64,000 nucleotides of DNA, taken from Spiroplasma endosymbiont of Clivina fossor (GTDB lineage: Bacteria > Bacillota_I > Bacilli_A > Mycoplasmatales > Nriv7). This document shows positions 42,068 to 51,685 of the stretch, piece after piece. The stretch lies in assembly GCF_964031115.1 (NCBI RefSeq), contig NZ_OZ035006.1, positions 1,240,001-1,304,000 on the forward strand. The letters are read 5' to 3'. The notes under the pieces were generated by a model. The model searched no databases and had not been told where the DNA came from. It saw nothing but the letters and a program-made list of their open reading frames with translations. The translations under genes and the position numbers were made by a program. Each line of letters begins with the position of its first letter. The stretch's first letter is position 1.

Positions 42068-42877
42068 ATGTTCAATAACTTGATGACAGAAAAAAGATTA
42101 TTTAAAAGTTTTTTTAAACTTTTAATTCGTTATTACTCTCGTGGATATATGGCTGTTAGTTATTTAATTTTTTTTCCCTTAATGATATTAATAATTGATT
42201 TTATTGTTTTTTCCAGTGAATTACCTAATATTGATGATGAATTTTTATTAAGCAAAATAAAAAATATGATTGCGGGGGCATTAATGATTCAAGTAATGAT
42301 TATTGGGTTTCAAATTATTTCAGGAACAATTGTTGAATTTCGTAATTCAATAATTATTAAGCATTTTGGATCAATTAATATGAAACCCAGAACTTTTTTC
42401 TTAACTGTTATTTTATTTGGTTGTATTTTAAGTTTGTTTACAATTTTAATAACATTATTTTGAACTATCATTATTTTTGGGCGTCAATTTAATATTAGTG
42501 AACTTTTAAGTTTTATTAACTTACCAGTTATTGGTTATTTAATATTTTCTATTATAATTAGTATTAGTTTTGGAGTTTTATTAGCAACATTTTTAAAAAC
42601 TCAAAAACAACATATGTTAATTTCTAATGCTTTATTTTTACCAATGATGCTTTTTAGTGGCGTATTTTTATCAAATTTAAATTTTGATAAGAATTTAATT
42701 TTTAAGATTTTTAGTTATTTATCAATTTTTAAATATCCAAGTAATTTATTAATGAATAATATTGCTAACAATAATATGTTATCCAACACAAATTTTATTA
42801 TTAATATTTTAGTTTCTAGTGCCTTACCCTTAATATTTATTGGCGTTGCCATTAAATGGTGAAAATGATATGAATAA
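42068..42877 (+). CDS. ABC-2 type transporter permease (269 aa)
   Basis: Six hydrophobic segments in the ABC-2 membrane domain arrangement (for example [73 protein letters not shown]). AAAGGAAAA lies just upstream of ATG 42068. The ATPase reading frame enters it without a stop, so a fused product is also possible if the ATPase frame is entered downstream. It overlaps era by 8 nt. It would export an unknown substrate together with the upstream ATPase. Confidence 0.8.
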
Positions 42878-43769
42878 TAATTTTCGTTTTGGTTTTATTG
42901 CCATTGTTGGTGAACCAAATGTTGGTAAATCTACTTTATTAAATACTTTAATGTTAAAAAAAATTGCTATTGTTAGTAATAAACCGCAAACAACAAGAAA
43001 TCGAATTCAAGGAATTTTGACTACCGATGATTATCAAATAATTTTTATTGATAGTCCAGGAATTCATAAATCTACTAATGAATTAGGAAAAAGTTTAAAT
43101 CGGGTGGCAATGCAAAGTACTAACGGTGTTGAAGGTATTTTATGATTAGTTAATAGTTATGAAGAAATTTCATTAACACATCAATATATATATAAGTCTT
43201 TGCAGGAGCGAGAAGTACCAATTTTTTTAGGATTGACAAAAATTGATTTAATTACTTCTAAGCAATTAGAGCAAAAAATTAAATTATGAAATGAACGATT
43301 TAATGTTCAAGAAATTATTGGTATTAGTTGTTTAAAAAATATTAATATTAGTTTTTTATTAAATAAGCTGATGATGACATTACCGCTTGGACCGCAGTAT
43401 TTTCCTAAAAATATGTTTCAAGATCAACAAGAAGATTTTTTTGTTAAAGAAATTATTCGTGAGAAAATTCTCTTATTAACTCATCAAGAAGTACCACACG
43501 GTGTTGCGATTTTAATTGAGGAATTTAAAAAGGAAAGAACAAAAAAAATTATTCGTGTAATCGCTACTATTATTGTTGAAAGAGATTCACAAAAAGGAAT
43601 TTTAATTGGCAATGGTGGAAAAATGATTAAAAATATTGGGTCGCAAGCAAGAATTGAATTAGAAGAAATTTTTGCGACCCAATTTTATTTAGAATTATTC
43701 GTTAAAGTAATAAAAAAATGAAGAGATAGTCCTAACATATTAGCAAAATTAGGTTATGGTAAAAAATAA
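42870..43769 (+). CDS. era: GTPase Era (299 aa)
   Basis: Essential GTPase binding the 3' end of 16S rRNA during 30S assembly. G1 is GEPNVGKS at 14-21. TTRNRIQG (G2), DSPGIHKS (G3) and TKID (G4) follow in order. The C-terminal KH domain contains [17 protein letters not shown]. The length is normal. GGTGA lies 8 nt before the ATG, inside the permease gene. Placement after ybeY and cdd and before recO is the standard mollicute order. Confidence 0.96.
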
Positions 43770-43784
43770 AGAAAATAAAGTGCA

Positions 43785-44534
43785 TTGACAACAAAAATTT
43801 CGGGAATAATTGTTAATAAACAAGATTATAAATTGGTTGATGCCGTTGTTAATATTTATACTATTAATGGCATTATTGCTATTTATTGTCCGGGGGTGCA
43901 AAAAATTACTTCTAAAAATCAAGCATTTTTACAATTATTTAATTATTGTGAATTTGAATTATTTTTTGCTTATAGTAAAAATAAAATGCATCGATTAAAA
44001 ACCGGAGTTATTCTTGAAACATTCCCTAATATTCATAGTAACTATGAACGCTTAATGGTCAGTAATTATTTAGTTAAACTTTATAGTGAACTTACTGATG
44101 AGGATACTAAATATTATTTTTAATGAATTATTAGTTATTTTACAAACTATTAATAATGATAAAAATGAAGTTAAAAAACTTTTCTGTTTTTTAACTTTTA
44201 AAGTGTTAAAACTTTTAGGATTACAATTGCAACTAAACCATTGTAGCATTTGTAAAAGTAATAAGAATATTAAAAACAATAAATTGATCAGCTGGTGGCT
44301 TTGTTTGTCGTGGTTGTTTTAAAAACGAACAACAAATATTGCCAATTTCACTTTTACAAGCACTATAATGAATTAAATCATGAACCAGAATTTGAACAAT
44401 GAGAGATTAATCAAGATGATTTATATGTTCTAATTCCATTTTATTATGAATATCTAGTCGAGCCCGGAGTTTTAAGTTATCAATCTTTAAAATCGATTAA
44501 AGAAAAATGAATTTTATCTTCTCTCTTTAAATAA
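43785..44534 (+). pseudogene. recO: DNA repair protein RecO, multiply frameshifted
   Basis: Starts at TTG 43785 (TTKISGIIVNKQDYKLVDAVV, the RecO OB-fold start). The frame breaks at 44121 (DTKYYF stop), resumes in another frame (NELLVILQTINN ... LNHCSICKS with a zinc-type CxxC), shifts again near 44286 (SAGGFVCRGCFKNEQQ, the second CxxC), stops near 44367 and resumes once more to KEKWILSSLFK. At least three lesions are present. RecO loads RecA in recombinational repair; this gene cannot make it. Confidence 0.88.
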
Positions 44535-44556
44535 AGAGTGATTTTTTATTTTTAAA
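44523..44556 (+). terminator. Terminator at the end of recO
   Basis: CTCTTT-AAAT-AAAGAG hairpin (44523-44538) followed by TGATTTTTTATTTTT. It overlaps the last codons and stop of recO. Confidence 0.65.
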
Positions 44557-44661
44557 AAGGAATTAATTCGTTATTTTGTTAATTAAATTTTGAAAGGAGT
44601 GATATTAGATTAATAATCCCTAATTAATTAGTGAAAATCATCGTACTACTGTTAGTTATTT
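44557..44661 (+). other. Truncated start of a host gene
   Basis: GAAAGGAGTGAT at 44590-44601 is a good ribosome site. It is followed by a short degraded frame (INNP stop LISENHRTTVSYF) cut by the IS1595-like element at 44662. It may be the beginning of the gene that normally follows recO, but it is too short to identify. Confidence 0.4.
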
Positions 44662-44847
44662 TTTTAATTTTGTCGAAAACTCTTGATAAAATAAAAAAAA
44701 TCATCAACTTGATAATTTTAAAAGGCTTTTATGTAAAATTACTATTTTTACTTTAACTTTTTTATACATTAAAATATAATAGACTTCTTGCAAAATTAAT
44801 TTAAAATATAATTGAATTGTTGTTTTTAATAAAAAGGTGGAATTTAA

Positions 44848-45677
44848 ATGAAATTTAAAAAAAATAATCAAATAAGTGATAAAAATTTTTTAAGATTAAC
44901 TGGTATTAAACATACTACTTTTAATAAAATGCTAGAAATTTTAAAAATAGAAGAATTAAAAAAGAGATTTCGTCGCGGAAGAACCAATAAATTATCATTA
45001 GAAAATCGTATTTTAATGACTTTAGAATATTGAAGAGAATATAGAACTTATTTTCATATTGCAAAAAGTTATGATATTAGTGAAAGTAGTTGTTATAGAA
45101 ATATCAAATGAATTGAAGACACTTTAATAAAACACCCTAATTTTCAACAACTTACTGGTCAAAAATCACTATTAAAAGATTATTTCAAAGATAAGACTGT
45201 TATAATTGATGTAACTGAAAGCCAAATCCAACGCCCAAAAAAAGACAAAAACAGCACTACTCAGGAAAAAAGAAAAAACACACAATAAAAACACAAGTTA
45301 TAATTGAAAAAGATAGTAAAAAAATTATTAGTTCTGATTTTTCTTATGGTAAAAACCATGACTTTAAAATTTTAAAAGATTCAAAAATTAAATTTTTACC
45401 AGAAACAACTGTTTTAGTGGATTTAGGTTATCAAGGCATACAAAAAATTAATCATAATGTTTTAATTCCTAAAAGAAAATCAAAGAAAAACCCTTTAAAT
45501 AAAGAAGAAAAGCAAAATAATGAGCGAATTTCAAAAATGAGAATTGTTATTGAAAATGTTTTTGCTATACTTAAAAAATTTAAAATTATTAGTGAAAAAT
45601 ATCGAAATCGTAGAAAAAGATTTGCTTTAAGATTTAATTTAATAGCTTCAATTTATAATTTACAACTATTAGTTTAA
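44848..45677 (+). CDS. IS5-family transposase A, made by -1 frameshift
   Basis: Frame 0 44848-45288, -1 frame to 45677. Same sequence as 22994-23823 including the slippery heptamer and the three catalytic positions. The insertion of another element begins 7 bp after its stop and does not affect the protein. Confidence 0.87.
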
Positions 45678-45684
45678 ATATATT

Positions 45685-46462
45685 TTTTAATTTTGTCGAA
45701 AACTCTTGATATTTATTGAATATACTTAATTTTAGGTATATTTTAATATGATAGAGGTGGATAATAATTATGGAAAAAATAATTCAAGAACTAGTAAATA
45801 TTTTAACAGATGATCAATTTTTAGAATTTTATGAAAAAGTCAAACAACAAGCAGAATTAATAAAAAAACAAAAACGTTTAAATGAAATTGATCAAAAATT
45901 TAGAGCGCAAGGTATTAAATGCCCTAAATGTGAATCTTACCATTGCGTTAAAAATGGACATAATTCAGAAGGAAAACAAAAATATTTATGTAAAAATTGC
46001 CGTGCAAGTTTTGACGCTTTTCGTAATCATTTTATTTATTGAAGTCATTTAAATTATGAACAATGAATTAATTAACGAAAATTCAATTATTACTTCCGAT
46101 ATGCAAAAATTATATTTTTTAGTAGCAAAACAAACAAATTCTACTTTATGTGTAACTAAAACAACAATTAATCCTGAAGCTAGTTATCGTAACTTAAATA
46201 AAATCAGTAAATTACAATCTAGTCTTAAAGAAGCCTTAATTCATTATCATGGTTTAGGTTTTACTAATATTCAAAATTATTTAAATCTCTGAAAATGAAA
46301 ATACCAACATAAGGGTTTAACTCCAAATCAACAAACAGCGGTATTATATTTTAATGTATAAAAAAAGTTAAAGTAAAAATAGTAATTTTACATAAAAGCC
46401 TTTTAAAATTATCAAGTTGATGATTTTTTTTATTTTATCAAGAGTTTTCGACAAAATTAAAA
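45685..46462 (+). mobile_element. IS1595-like deletion derivative (778 bp)
   Basis: Perfect 8-bp repeat AATATATT at 45677-45684 and 46463-46470, with both 14-bp ends intact. It is 367 bp shorter than the full element. The missing part lies between two ATGAACAA repeats in the transposase gene. Having both ends and a clean duplication, it probably moved as a non-autonomous element, unless the deletion came after insertion. Confidence 0.88.
45770..46361 (+). pseudogene. IS1595-like transposase, internally deleted
   Basis: N-terminal 96 codons including the zinc ribbon are joined out of frame to the last 103 codons (NELINENSIITSDMQ...). The fusion reads EQWIN and stops. The first catalytic motif (IDETF) is absent. 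Confidence 0.9.
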
Positions 46463-46615
46463 AATATATTTGATAATTTAAAATTTCAGTCTTTTTTTAT
46501 TGTAAATAATAATTTTTATTATGTTTTAATGACAAAATATTTGTAAAAATAATCTAAAAATTATTTTAATAACACTTTTATATTTATTTTAAATTTAAAA
46601 ATTATAATTATCATA

Positions 46616-47578
46616 TTAATTTTGCAAGAAGTCTAATACCGCTGTTTGTTGGTTTGGAGTTAAACCCTTATGTTGGTATTTTCATTTTCAGAGATTTAAA
46701 TAATTTTGAATATTAGTAAAACCTAAACCATGATAATGAATTAAGGCTTCTTTAAGACTAGATTGTAATTTACTGATTTTATTTAAGTTACGATAACTAG
46801 CTTCAGGATTAATTGTTGTTTTAGTTACACATAAAGTAGAATTTGTTTGTTTTGCTACTAAAAAATATAATTTTTGCATATCAGAAGTAATAATTGAATT
46901 TTCGTTAATTAATTCTTTGTTCATATTTTCAATAACTCATTGTTTTTGTAAACGTTTGGTGTTTGTGGATTTAACATAAATATTGTTATTATTATCAATT
47001 GCCATTTGAATACAGCATTTAGTATTAGTTGCGAATGGGTCAAGGTGAATTCTTCGTGGATCAGTTTTATATTTGAAATTTCCTTTATGGATTTCTTTAA
47101 TAAATGTTTCATCGATTTGGATTTTACCAGATAATTTTTTAAATTTTAATTGGGTATTTTCTAATTGTTTTGATTTCATTAATTTTTGACGATTATATCA
47201 AGCAGTTTTTAATGTAGTTTTAATAAAACGAGAAATTGTTTTACTAGATTGCCCCAGCAATGAAATTTGAATCAATAAATTTCATTGTTCATAATTTAAA
47301 TGACTTCAATAAATAAAATGATTACGAAAAGCGTCAAAACTTGCACGGCAATTTTTACATAAATATTTTTGTTTTCCTTCTGGATTATGTCCATTTTTAA
47401 CGCAATGGTAAGATTCACATTTAGGGCATTTAATACCTTGCGCTCTAAATTTTTGATCAATTTCATTTAAACGTTTTTGTTTTTTTATTAATTCTGCTTG
47501 TTGTTTGACTTTTTCATAAAATTCTAAAAATTGATCATCTGTTAAAGTATTTACTAGTTCTTGAATTATTTTTTCCAT
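46616..47578 (-). CDS. IS1595-like zinc-ribbon transposase, altered end (320 aa)
   Basis: The zinc ribbon (CPKCESYHCVKNGHNPEGKQ...CKNC), IDETFIKEIHKG and later domain are intact. The final residues change from TAVLYFNV to TAVLDFLQN because IS5-A entered near the stop. The change is confined to the last five residues, so activity may persist. A Ser to Pro change in the ribbon (NPEGK) separates this copy from the others. Confidence 0.82.
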
Positions 47579-47664
47579 AATTACTATCCACCTCTATCAT
47601 ATTAAAAATATACCTAAAATTAAGTATATTCAATAAATATCAAGAGTTTTCGACAAAATTAAAA

Positions 47665-47870
47665 TAACTTTTTTATACATTAAAATATAATACCGCTGTT
47701 TGTTGGTTTAAATCCTTATCAACAATCAAACTTGTTGTATTTTAATTTATAACCACTAATTCTAAAATTTAATAAAATTAATTTTTAGAAGTCAGGTTGA
47801 TGACTTTTTTTATTTTATCAATACTTATCTATAAAATTAGAAAAAAATTATCATCGAGAATTTATATATT
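47665..47870 (-). mobile_element. Scraps of a diverged IS1595-like 3' end
   Basis: 47665-47708 repeats the transposase 3' end (TACATTAAAATATAATACCG, inverse strand), then departs. 47780-47825 resembles the element terminus (GTTGATGACTTTTTTTATTT) but is diverged. No gene was seen in this stretch. It is the product of several insertions and losses. Confidence 0.55.
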
Positions 47871-48107
47871 AGACTTCTTGCAAAATTAATTTAAAATATA
47901 ATTGAATTGTTGTTTTTAATAAAAAGGTGGAATTTAAATGAAATTTAAAAAAAATAATCAAATAAGTGATAAAAATTTTTTAAGATTAACTGGTATTAAA
48001 CATACTACTTTTAATAAAATGCTAGAAATTTTAAAAATAGAAGAATTAAAAAAGAGATTTCGTCGCGGAAGAACCAATAAATTATCATTAGAAAATCGTA
48101 TTTTAAT
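47871..48107 (+). pseudogene. 5' fragment of IS5-A with transposase start (copy 4)
   Basis: The normal left end and the first 56 codons of the transposase (ATG 47938) are cut at 48107 by an inverted full copy of the same element. The remainder of the fragment is absent on the far side, where an IS1595 end follows. The loss therefore came from deletion or recombination between IS copies. Confidence 0.85.
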
Positions 48108-49175
48108 AGACTTCTTGCAAAATTAATATGATAATTATAATTTTTAAATTTAAAATAAATATAAAAGTGTTATTAAAATAATTTTTAGATTATTTTTACA
48201 AATATTTTGTCATTAAAACATAATAAAAATTATTATTTACAATAAAAAAAGACTGAAATTTTAAATTATCAAATATATTTAAACTAATAGTTGTAAATTA
48301 TAAATTGAAGCTATTAAATTAAATCTTAAAGCAAATCTTTTTCTACGATTTCGATATTTTTCACTAATAATTTTAAATTTTTTAAGTATAGCAAAAACAT
48401 TTTCAATAACAATTCTCATTTTTGAAATTCGCTCATTATTTTGCTTTTCTTCTTTATTTAAAGGGTTTTTCTTTGATTTTCTTTTAGGAATTAAAACATT
48501 ATGATTAATTTTTTGTATGCCTTGATAACCTAAATCCACTAAAACAGTTGTTTCTGGTAAAAATTTAATTTTTGAATCTTTTAAAATTTTAAAGTCATGG
48601 TTTTTACCATAAGAAAAATCAGAACTAATAATTTTTTTACTATCTTTTTCAATTATAACTTGTGTTTTTATTGTGTGTTTTTTCTTTTTTCCTGAGTAGT
48701 GCTGTTTTTGTCTTTTTTTGGGCGTTAGATTTGGCTTTCAGTTACATCAATTATAACAGTCTTATCTTTGAAATAATCTTTTAATAGTGATTTTTGACCA
48801 GTAAGTTGTTGAAAATTAGGGTGTTTTATTAAAGTGTCTTCAATTCATTTGATATTTCTATAACAACTACTTTCACTAATATCATAACTTTTTGCAATAT
48901 GAAAATAAGTTCTATATTCTCTTCAATATTCTAAAGTCATTAAAATACGATTTTCTAATGATAATTTATTGGTTCTTCCGCGACGAAATCTCTTTTTTAA
49001 TTCTTCTATTTTTAAAATTTCTAGCATTTTATTAAAAGTAGTATGTTTAATACCAGTTAATCTTAAAAAATTTTTATCACTTATTTGATTATTTTTTTTA
49101 AATTTCATTTAAATTCCACCTTTTTATTAAAAACAACAATTCAATTATATTTTAAATTAATTTTGCAAGAAGTCT
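48108..49175 (-). mobile_element. IS5-family element A, copy 5
   Basis: 1068 bp, full length, both ends present. Flanks differ (AAT left, ATT right), so no target duplication remains. The right flank (49176-49212) is the 5' terminus of an IS1595-like element. Confidence 0.87.
48279..49108 (-). CDS. IS5-family transposase A, made by -1 frameshift
   Basis: Frame 0 from 49108, -1 frame to 48279. The slippery run is present. One base differs from other copies in the IQRP region (TCTAACGCCC for TCCAACGCCC, giving Gln to a Leu-type codon difference at most). All catalytic positions are kept. Confidence 0.85.
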
Positions 49176-49213
49176 ATTCAATAAATATCAAGAGTTTTCG
49201 ACAAAATTAAAAA

Positions 49214-50053
49214 ATTGCTTTGTATATTCTATATACTAAAATTTCTCACTTCTTTGCTCATCGAAGTTTTATTAATTTCTTATTAAATTCACCCTTAAAT
49301 TTAGTAATTGGTGCCTTAGGAACTGGAAAAACTGCTTTAATGGTTTTGGCTTCTTACTTATTAAGCGGTTGAAAAACGATTTCTACCCTTCCAATTACCA
49401 ATAAACAAATGCTTTCGTTAGGGCACATGTCGCTTTTAGATTATAATTATCCGATATTAGAAGAAAAGCATTTACTGTTATGAGATGAAACCAACTTATT
49501 TTTAGAAGGTACTGACTATAAAGAAAATGATAGGGTAACTCAAGGTTTACAAGAATATTTTGCTTCAGCACGGCAATTTACCCATATCGTATTAGCAAGC
49601 GGTCAACGAGCTGAACATATATGAGTTAAAGTTCGTGATATTGCGAATTCAATAATTGTTGGAATTAGAAAAAAACCGGTTAGTATCTTTCGTCCTTATT
49701 TACAAGTTATTTATGGTACTTTTAAATCGGTAAGCGAATATGAGCAATGACGATTAACTCTAATTAATGCAAAAAATGATAAAAAAGGTCGCAAAATCAA
49801 ATATCGTAGTATTCCAGAATTAGACATTTATTTCTTTAAATTGAAAATTCCGATGTCAATTTTAAACCTTTACGATAATAAATATTTATCATTCTTGCGT
49901 GAATTAAGTAATCGTGCTTTGAATGATAATTATCAACATAAATTTTGAAATGATAATGTAATGGATATTGAAGCATTAGAATATTTAAAAATGGAAAAAT
50001 TCAGTAAGATACTTACTAAGTTAAAAAATAATCTAAATAAGAAAAACAAGTAA
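49214..50053 (+). CDS. Zot/pI-like assembly ATPase, 5' truncated (280 codons remain)
   Basis: Homologue of 2074-3057 starting inside the second membrane region. Walker A GALGTGKT, the WDETNLFLEGTD block and VLASGQRAEHIWVKVRDIA are kept. It differs widely elsewhere (for example ASYLLSGWKTISTLPITNKQ), so unit 2 comes from a different virus lineage. The N-terminal about 55 residues and start codon are replaced by an IS1595 end. Probably not expressed as a functional protein. Confidence 0.85.
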
Positions 50054-50065
50054 AGGAGTTTAAAA

Positions 50066-50304
50066 ATGGAAAACTTAGAAAAAATGGCTAGTTTGATTGG
50101 CGATATGTTTTATAAAGTTTTTGATTTAATTTGAACTTTAACCATTCCCGGAACAGATATTCGCATTATTATTTTTCCACTAATTATGCTTGTGATAAAT
50201 CTTGTAATTGGTGGTATTTTAGGTATTCATATTGAACGACCAAAAGTTGGTTTTCGTAAAAAATATCGAAAATCAGTTGCTAATTGAGAAACTAAGAAAA
50301 AATT
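50066..50304 (+). CDS. Plectrovirus-type membrane protein, 3' cut by IS256
   Basis: MENLEKMASLIGDMFYKVFDL matches the protein at 3064-3384, with one membrane segment (residues about 32-52). The basic tail is interrupted after ETKKKL by IS256 at 50305. AAAGGAG lies 8 nt before the ATG. The native end of the gene is not found on the other side of IS256. Confidence 0.75.
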
Positions 50305-51633
50305 GAGCCTGTCCAAAATTCTGTGTCTCGATAATTCATTCTGAATTATACTTAAACGAAGGAGAACAGAAAATGACAAAAAAAAAAAAAATAAAAAAAG
50401 AACCTGACGCAATTGATAAAGTTGTTGATTATTTTTTAGAAAATATTGATAATCCACAAGATTTATTTAAAGGCAATACTATTTTTCAGGAATTTACCAA
50501 AAAATTAACTGAACGAATGTTAAATACGGAAATTAAAGATTATCTTGAAACTGATGAGAATCATAATAAAAGAAATGGCAACACACAAAAAACCATTATT
50601 ACTAAAAATGATTCAATCGCAATTGATGTACCAAGAGATCGAAATAGTACTTTTGAACCAGTAATTATTCCGAAAAGACAAAGAAGATTTGATAACTTTG
50701 ATCAAAAAGTAATTTCTTTATATGCAAGAGGAATGACAATTTCTGATATCAAAGCACAATTGCAAGAATTCTATCACGGAGCAGAAATTTCAGAAAGTTT
50801 AATTAGTCAAATAACTGATGATGTTATTGAAGAAGTTAAAATGTGACAAACTAAACCTTTAGAGAAGATTTATCCGATTGTTTATTTTGATTGTATTGTT
50901 GTTAAAGTAAAGCAAGATAAACGAATAATAAATAAAGCAGTTTATCTTGCCTTAGGAATTAATTTAGATGGTTTAAAAGATATTTTAGGAATGTGAATTA
51001 GTGAGAATGAGGGAGCCAAATTTTGACTTAATAATCTTACGGAAATGAAAAATCGTGGCTTACAAGATATTCTTGTTGCTTGTAGTGATAATTTAACTGG
51101 GATGTCTGATGCAATAGAAGCTGTTTTCCCAAAAACACAGCATCAATTATGCATTGTTCATCAAATTCGCAATAGTTTAAAATTTGTTCCTTACAAAGAT
51201 CGCAAACTTTTGTAGCTAATGATTTAAAATCAATTTATACAGCAATTAATGAAGAAATAGCGTTAATTGCTTTAGATCATTTTTCAGAAAAATGAAATAA
51301 AAAGTATCCACAAATTACTAAATCATGAAAAAATAACTGAAATAATTTAATAATTTTTCTTGAATATCCTCAGGAATTTAGAAGAATTATTTACACAACT
51401 AATGCGATTGAATCTGTTAATAGTCAATTAAGAAAAGTCATTAAGAATAAAAAGATTTTTCCTAATGACGCATCAGTTTTTAAAATATTTTATTTAGCAT
51501 TTCAAAATATGGTTAAGAAATGAACGATGCCAATTCAAAATTGGGGTAGTGCAATTTCACATTTAATGATAAAATTTGAAGACAGAGTGAATTTAAGTTA
51601 ATTACTTAGAGACACAGTTAATTGTACAGTCCC
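50305..51633 (+). mobile_element. IS256-family element, copy 3
   Basis: 1329 bp; 8 bp longer than the others from two small insertions in its gene. Left flank AAAAAATT and right flank TGTTTTAA do not match. Viral DNA lies left and toxin 3' DNA right. It marks a deletion or recombination joint. Confidence 0.88.
50373..51601 (+). pseudogene. IS256-family transposase, frameshifted
   Basis: Six extra A near the start add two Lys (MTKKKKIKKEP), which is harmless. Two extra bases near 51208 (CAAACTTTTGTAG for CAAACTTGTAG) create an in-frame TAG after KDRKL, cutting off the catalytic Glu region (TNAIESVNS). Non-functional. Confidence 0.9.
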
Positions 51634-51685
51634 TGTTTTAATTAAAGTTATTGTTCTAAATAGCTAATATCGTTTTTATAAAACC

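Larger units (their letters stand above)
44781..46634 (+). mobile_element. IS5-family element A, copy 3 (interrupted)
   Basis: The normal left end at 44781 and right end at 46634 are separated by the IS1595-like insertion 45685-46462 in the 3' noncoding part. Its transposase gene is untouched. Confidence 0.88.
44662..47664 (-). mobile_element. IS1595-like element carrying IS5-A, which carries another IS1595-like element
   Basis: Termini TTTTAATTTTGTCG at 44662 and its inverse ending at 47664. IS5-A (44781-46634) sits at the 3' end of the transposase gene with AAT on both sides (44778-44780, 46635-46637). Inside that IS5 lies a deleted IS1595-like copy. The outer flanks do not match (AGTTATTT left, TAACTTTT right) and the right flank is another IS1595 scrap, indicating recombination. 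Confidence 0.82.
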
